Shown in pieces: positions 17,300 to 21,630 of a stretch of DNA of 21,630 nucleotides. This stretch comes from Plakobranchus ocellatus. Its lineage: Eukaryota > Mollusca > Gastropoda > Plakobranchidae. Numbering within the stretch: the first letter of the stretch is position 1; each line of letters starts with the position of its first letter. Both the position numbers and the translations under genes were made by a program. The stretch spans positions 407,510 to 429,139 of the forward strand of contig BLXT01000021.1 of the NCBI GenBank assembly GCA_019648995.1. The letters run 5' to 3'. Below the pieces are notes generated by a model. It was not told where the DNA came from and ran no database searches. It saw only the letters and a list, made by a program, of their open reading frames with translations.

Positions 17300-20200
17300 T
17301 CCAACAAAATCTATCCTCGGATTACCGATTATTGACAGTTGTTTAAAAAGGCAACTAATAAGTGCCAAGATATCCGCTATTCCTTGTTCCTGGACTGCCC
17401 ACAGTGATCTGTGCGGCAGCGATCACTTTCCAATATTTTCAAACCTTACGTCTTATTTTAGTCCATATGTAAATACAACTAGTTTTAATTTCCAAAAAGC
17501 CGCCTGGAACCGTTTCGGAGACCTATGCAAACTGTCTTTTGACGATTCTGTAGCCGAAATCGTTTACTTCAAAGCTGCTCCATGCGGCCATATTGTCCAT
17601 ACCCTTTCCTGATAAAGTCACAAAATGTAAAACTCGTGTGCCCTGGTTTACCCAAGAATGTGGGGAGGCTCTTGAGGAAAGGAAAAAGGCTCAAAGGAGG
17701 TATTGTAAGGCCCCTTCAACAAAAAAATTGATTGATTTTAAAAAACAAAAAGCTAAGGCTAAATTCAAAATTAAAAATGCCAAGAAACAGTCCTGGACGA
17801 CATATGTTTCATCTTTACACTCAAATACTGCTTCTAAATCTGTTTGGAAGAAAATAAGGAAAGTTAAAGGCAAAAATTTTACCCCTTCTTGCGATCTTAA
17901 AATAGACGGCCAGATCATTTTGGACACTAAGGTTATCTGGCTGAAACTTAAAAAAAAAACTCCTCTTCAAAATATTATTCGAAGAAATTTCAGGATACTA
18001 AACAAAAGGCCGAAAAACATAATTTGAATTTTCTATCAGAAAATAATGAACCCTACAATAAACGTTTTTTCCTCACAGAACTAAAAAAATTCAATTGATA
18101 AATCTAATGAATCGGCATCAGGTCCTGATGGTGTGTACTATCAGTTCCTTAGGCACCTTCCTGAACCCTGCCTACATACTCTTCTTAAACTCTTTAATAA
18201 CATTTGGACCACTGGGGACATCCCCCCATCTTGGAGAGAGGCTTTGGTGGTTCCAATTCTGAAACCCGGTAAGGATCTTTCTGATCCTTCCAACTATTGA
18301 CCTATTGCGCTCACGACCTGCTTCTGTAAGACCCTGGAGCGGATGGAGAATGACCGACTGGTTCATGTGCTTGAGCCCAGAAACCTGCTGTCAAGGGTAC
18401 AGTGCGGTTTTAGGAAGTACCATAGCACATTGGACCACTTGGTCAGACTAGGCCCGTATATAAAAAAAGTCCTTCGCCAGAAAAAAAGCAAGTCCTGGCG
18501 GTTTTTTCGACCTTGAAAAGCTTGCGATCCTACACGGAGGTTCAAAATTCTAAAAAAACCTTTTCGCCCTCAATTTTAGGGGCAGGCTGTCCATTTTCTT
18601 TTCGCATTTTCTTAAAGACCGCCATTTTAAAGTTAAAGCGGAGAACACGTTTTCTTCTTCTTACTACCAGGAAAACGGTGTTCCTCAAGGCAATATTTTA
18701 TCATCTGTGCTATTTAACCTAAAAATAAATAATATAATAAACTCTATTTCTAAACATGTAAATGCATCTTAATTTGTAGACGATTTTGCCATTTACACTG
18801 AGGGTAAACACCTGCAGCATCTTGAGCGCACCATCCAGCTATGTATAATTAATATTAAAAAAATGGGTCTCCGAGAGCGGTTGCAGATTTTCGGTGTCGA
18901 AGACCACCTGTGTCCATTTCCATAGACAAAGAATTTACATTGAGCCCACCCTTCATCTGGACGGCAAACTGATCCCGGTAAAGGGTGAGGCGAAATTTTT
19001 AGGAGTCTTTTTCGATTCAAAACTTAATTTTCGTTATCATATAAAATACTTAAAGCGAAAGTGCTTAAAAGCATTGACTTAATTGCGCGTCGTGGGCCAT
19101 ACGAACTGGACTGCGGATAGAGACACCTGTCTAATGTTTTCCGCAACCTAGTCCGGTCCAAATTGGACTACGGCAGTGTCGTATATGGTTATGCGAAAAA
19201 AAATGTTCTGAGAGCCTTGGACGTCATCAGAACCTTCGTATAGCCCTCGGGGCTTTCAGAACGTCGCCTATTAAAAGCTTATACGCCGAGGCTGAGGCTA
19301 GAGAGCCCTCTCTCGAGCATCGGCGTACGAAGATAGCTTTTAACTATGCACTAAAATTAAAGACATTACCCAAAACCCGTGTCACGGTATTACATTTAAT
19401 GCTCCATTTTCTGACTTTTCTGCTGATTCTAAGTCACAACCAAATCTTATTGCTAATACTTTTGAGCATATTAAGAATGTCAAATAATTTAATCTAAATA
19501 GTATCGACAATCAATATGTTCAAAGGTTTTCCACCCTGGGAGGAGCACCAGATTAACTATGGTATTTCACTAACTAAACAAAAGAAGGGAGATACCAGCG
19601 AACTGGCCTATAAGATATAATTTTTTAGAAGGGAAAAAATTTTTCCAACCATTATGCTGTTTATACTGACGGCTCTAAACTGGAGGAAAAGGTTGCGGCC
19701 GCAGGCTCTTTTCCGGAACGCCCAGACTGCTCGAAGGCAACCCGCCTGAGAGACGGGGTATCTGTGTTCAGTGCTGAGCTCGAGGGAATAGCCCTCGTGC
19801 TCACAGAAATTAAGCACTCATTAAATACCTCAAACATTTTGTTATCTACAGTAATAACCTGTCAGCCTTACAGGCTATTCAAAGCAAAAACTTCAAAGTT
19901 AAAGATATAAGCCGCTTGTACAATTTAAACCGAAAATTTCCACCTTATGTTCTCATCTCTTTTGTCTGAATTCCTGCCTACGTAGGCATCCGCGGAAATG
20001 ACAATGTGGATAAACTTGCAAAGGCGGCTCTTAACAGGGCATCCTCTCCAGGAAAACTCATTTGTTGGTCAGATCTGAAACCTAAAGTAAATGTATACAT
20101 CTACACCATTTGGCAAGAAAATTGGGATGCTTACGGGGCAAACAAGCTGTACGAAGTACTCCCCAACTTGGGACAAGACCAACGCAAAAGAGGTGAAGGA

Positions 20201-20640
20201 GCAGGTAGAAAACGGGAGACGGCAATGTGTAGGCTTCGTGTGGGCCACATATGGCTCATACACAGTTAGCTTTTAAAAAATGAGGAACGACTGGTTTGCT
20301 TTGCCAGCGACAGCCTTCACACTGTCCGGCATATTTTAATTAAATGCCTAGACTTTCAAGTCACCAAGAGGAAATACTTTGGTGTAACTGACCTTTTCCA
20401 AGAGGTCAATTCAAAGGAAATGTCTATAGAAATATCTGAGGCTTTGCACAGATTTCTTTTAAAGTTTTTCTGCATATATACTCTGTTGGACTTTTAATAG
20501 ATTTTTATCTTTGTTTTAATTTGCTTGACCATCTTATAGAAGCCTACAAGAGAGAGTGAAATGACAGAAACCCTGTCAGAAACTCTGAGATCACCGCTCA
20601 ATGGTGGACTGCGTATACCAATAATCAATCAATAAATCGA
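17300..20640 (+). mobile_element. I/Jockey-superfamily LINE fossil: endonuclease end, RT, RNase H, 3' tail
   Basis: A long 5'-truncated non-LTR element. The APE endonuclease C-terminus is HSDLCGSDHFPIF (Asp-His 17421-17426). The 144-codon frame 17593-18027 holds a basic linker starting near PWFTQECGEALEERKKAQ. RT follows: SGPDGVYYQFLRHLPEP (about 18118-18170), PPSWREALVVPILKPGKD (about 18223-18277), CGFRKYHSTLDHLVR, FFDLEK (motif A, Asp 18509-18511), NGVPQGNILS (about 18674-18703), FVDDFAIY (motif C, 18773-18796, after an in-frame TAA) and the thumb KFLGVFFDSKLNF (about 18995-19033). RNase H: VYTDGSK (Asp 19668-19670), FSAELEGIAL and AYVGIRGNDNVDKLAKAAL, where the usual His is Tyr (19979-19981). 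A cysteine/histidine C-terminal segment and an AATCAATCAATAAATC tail end it. Numerous frameshifts and stops make it inactive. RNase H favours the I group over strict Jockey. Confidence 0.92.
20618..20640 (+). repeat. LINE 3' terminal short repeat (AATCAATC...)
   Basis: AATAATCAATCAATAAATC, a short tandem run ending the LINE-related sequence, as seen at the 3' ends of many non-LTR elements that lack poly-A. Confidence 0.65.
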
Positions 20641-20660
20641 TGTAAAACTATCAGTTAGGG

Positions 20661-20679
20661 CGCCTGGATGTGCCAGGCG
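20661..20679. other. perfect 7-bp hairpin (CGCCTGG / CCAGGCG)
   Basis: GC-rich inverted repeat with a 5-base loop (ATGTG), 21 bases after the LINE tail, in otherwise AT-rich DNA. It may be part of the flank. No function is assigned. Confidence 0.6.
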
Positions 20680-21630
20680 TCACATTGAAGATTTTTAGCT
20701 AATAAATCCACCATAAGATCCCATGACAGCTTAGTCATTATAGTCGTTTGGCCTGCGGTTACACAAAATACTTTTCAAAAATTTATCCAATAATCTCAGA
20801 GAGCTCTCTTTTACACTCACCGCCCAATGCTTCAGGATAATACTAGTTTTTTAATCCAGAGGCCAATATAGTCAATATTACACAAATAAAGCATGCCAGA
20901 AAATTTAGAATATATAATCAGGGTAAGTTAAAGATATTGACTTATCAAATGTTCTCATTTTTTTTCTGTAAAAAATTCATTCTCTAGTTTTTATTTTTTT
21001 TTTCCACAAAGAGAATGAACCGTCCATGATTCTGTTTAGCAATTACATGTATTTAAAGTTCAATAGGTAGGCCTATTAGTACGGCTCTGAATCGGCTTCC
21101 CAAAAGAGGGATTCGGTTCTATCGGAAACATTATGCTAATATAACAGGAAAAAGAGATTAATTTGTTTTAATTTTTACTGAAAAGAAACAAGCATTAGTT
21201 TTTAATCATAAACTGAAATTTGTATTAAAATGGTTTTTAAAAAAATGAAAATATGCTATGTTGACTTAGAGTAAGATTAACAAAGGCCTAGATTAAGCTT
21301 GTGAAAGCTAATACATCTACGTTCTAATTCTACAGACATCTCTTTGGATATTTTCCGCGCAATGGTCTAAGTTTTTTTTTTAGCGAAAAAACTCTTCATT
21401 AAAAGATATCAAAGAGAAGTGCAGACTTTTATGTGTTGTATCTGTAGTTCTATTAACCTAGGCCCACCGAGAAATGATATCAATAACTTTGTGTATAGAT
21501 TAAGAAATCCAATATCTCATCTGGATTTATGATCAATTCAATATCTCGATATAATCATTTTTATTGTTTATAGGCTATGCATGTGAGTTAGGCCGAAGAA
21601 AAGAAGCCTACATAATTATGTCACATCAAA
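20680..21630. other. no gene recognised
   Basis: AT-rich sequence with several T-runs and a TAGGCCTA palindrome at 21068-21075. No supported exon or transposon. Confidence 0.45.

Noticed and set aside
16282-21075. TAGGCCTA palindromes (16282-16289, 21068-21075) as regulatory sites
   Set aside because: Only two perfect copies; such short palindromes are expected in some invertebrate genomes and nothing ties them to a function here.

Overview
This is AT-rich, intron- and transposon-rich animal DNA, most likely from a marine invertebrate. That is inferred from short phase-matched exons with GT-AG borders in long introns, a MEGF-type eight-cysteine EGF exon, a metazoan mix of fossil non-LTR elements, mariner and TTAA-type DNA elements, and a trinucleotide microsatellite. 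A mollusc or other lophotrochozoan is my preferred guess, but an echinoderm or similar is not excluded. There are no bacterial-style operons, rRNA genes or CRISPR arrays. Most open frames above 60 codons are chance or lie inside dead transposons.

The only cellular gene I can support runs on the + strand from about 3.1 to 14.2 kb (5' exons lie outside the window). Its exons are an EGF-like exon (3145-3273), a 36-nt stalk exon (5721-5756), a transmembrane exon (10319-10373) and a cytoplasmic exon (13877-13976). The intron phases 1/1/2 agree at every junction and the joined frame has no stop. The predicted product is a single-pass type I membrane protein: EGF domain, short stalk, hydrophobic helix with a GxxxG motif, RRRR stop-transfer, and a short tail ending ESEV, a class I PDZ ligand. 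An AATAAA lies about 230 nt after the stop. The tail could instead splice onward at 13950, so the 3' end is provisional.

The rest is mostly a transposon graveyard. 1-310: TAG microsatellite. 335-790: RT fragment of a Jockey-like LINE (+). 2022-2345: Ty3/gypsy RNase H fossil (-). 3276-5460: L1/Tx1-like LINE fossil (-), abutting the EGF exon donor. 6215-7168: internally deleted mariner with both inverted repeats. 7660-8215: second mariner fossil (-). 11163-11450 and 11798-11888: tandem repeats. 12235-13760: a LINE-like RT fossil (+) split by a 339-bp TTAA-flanked, piggyBac-like MITE (13378-13716). 15021-15519: a duplicated 160-bp block with poly-T ends. 17300-20640: a long I/Jockey-superfamily LINE fossil with EN, RT and RNase H (+).

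The two most informative observations are the phase-consistent receptor gene threaded through these elements, and the MITE insertion whose removal with one TTAA restores the LINE reading frame exactly.
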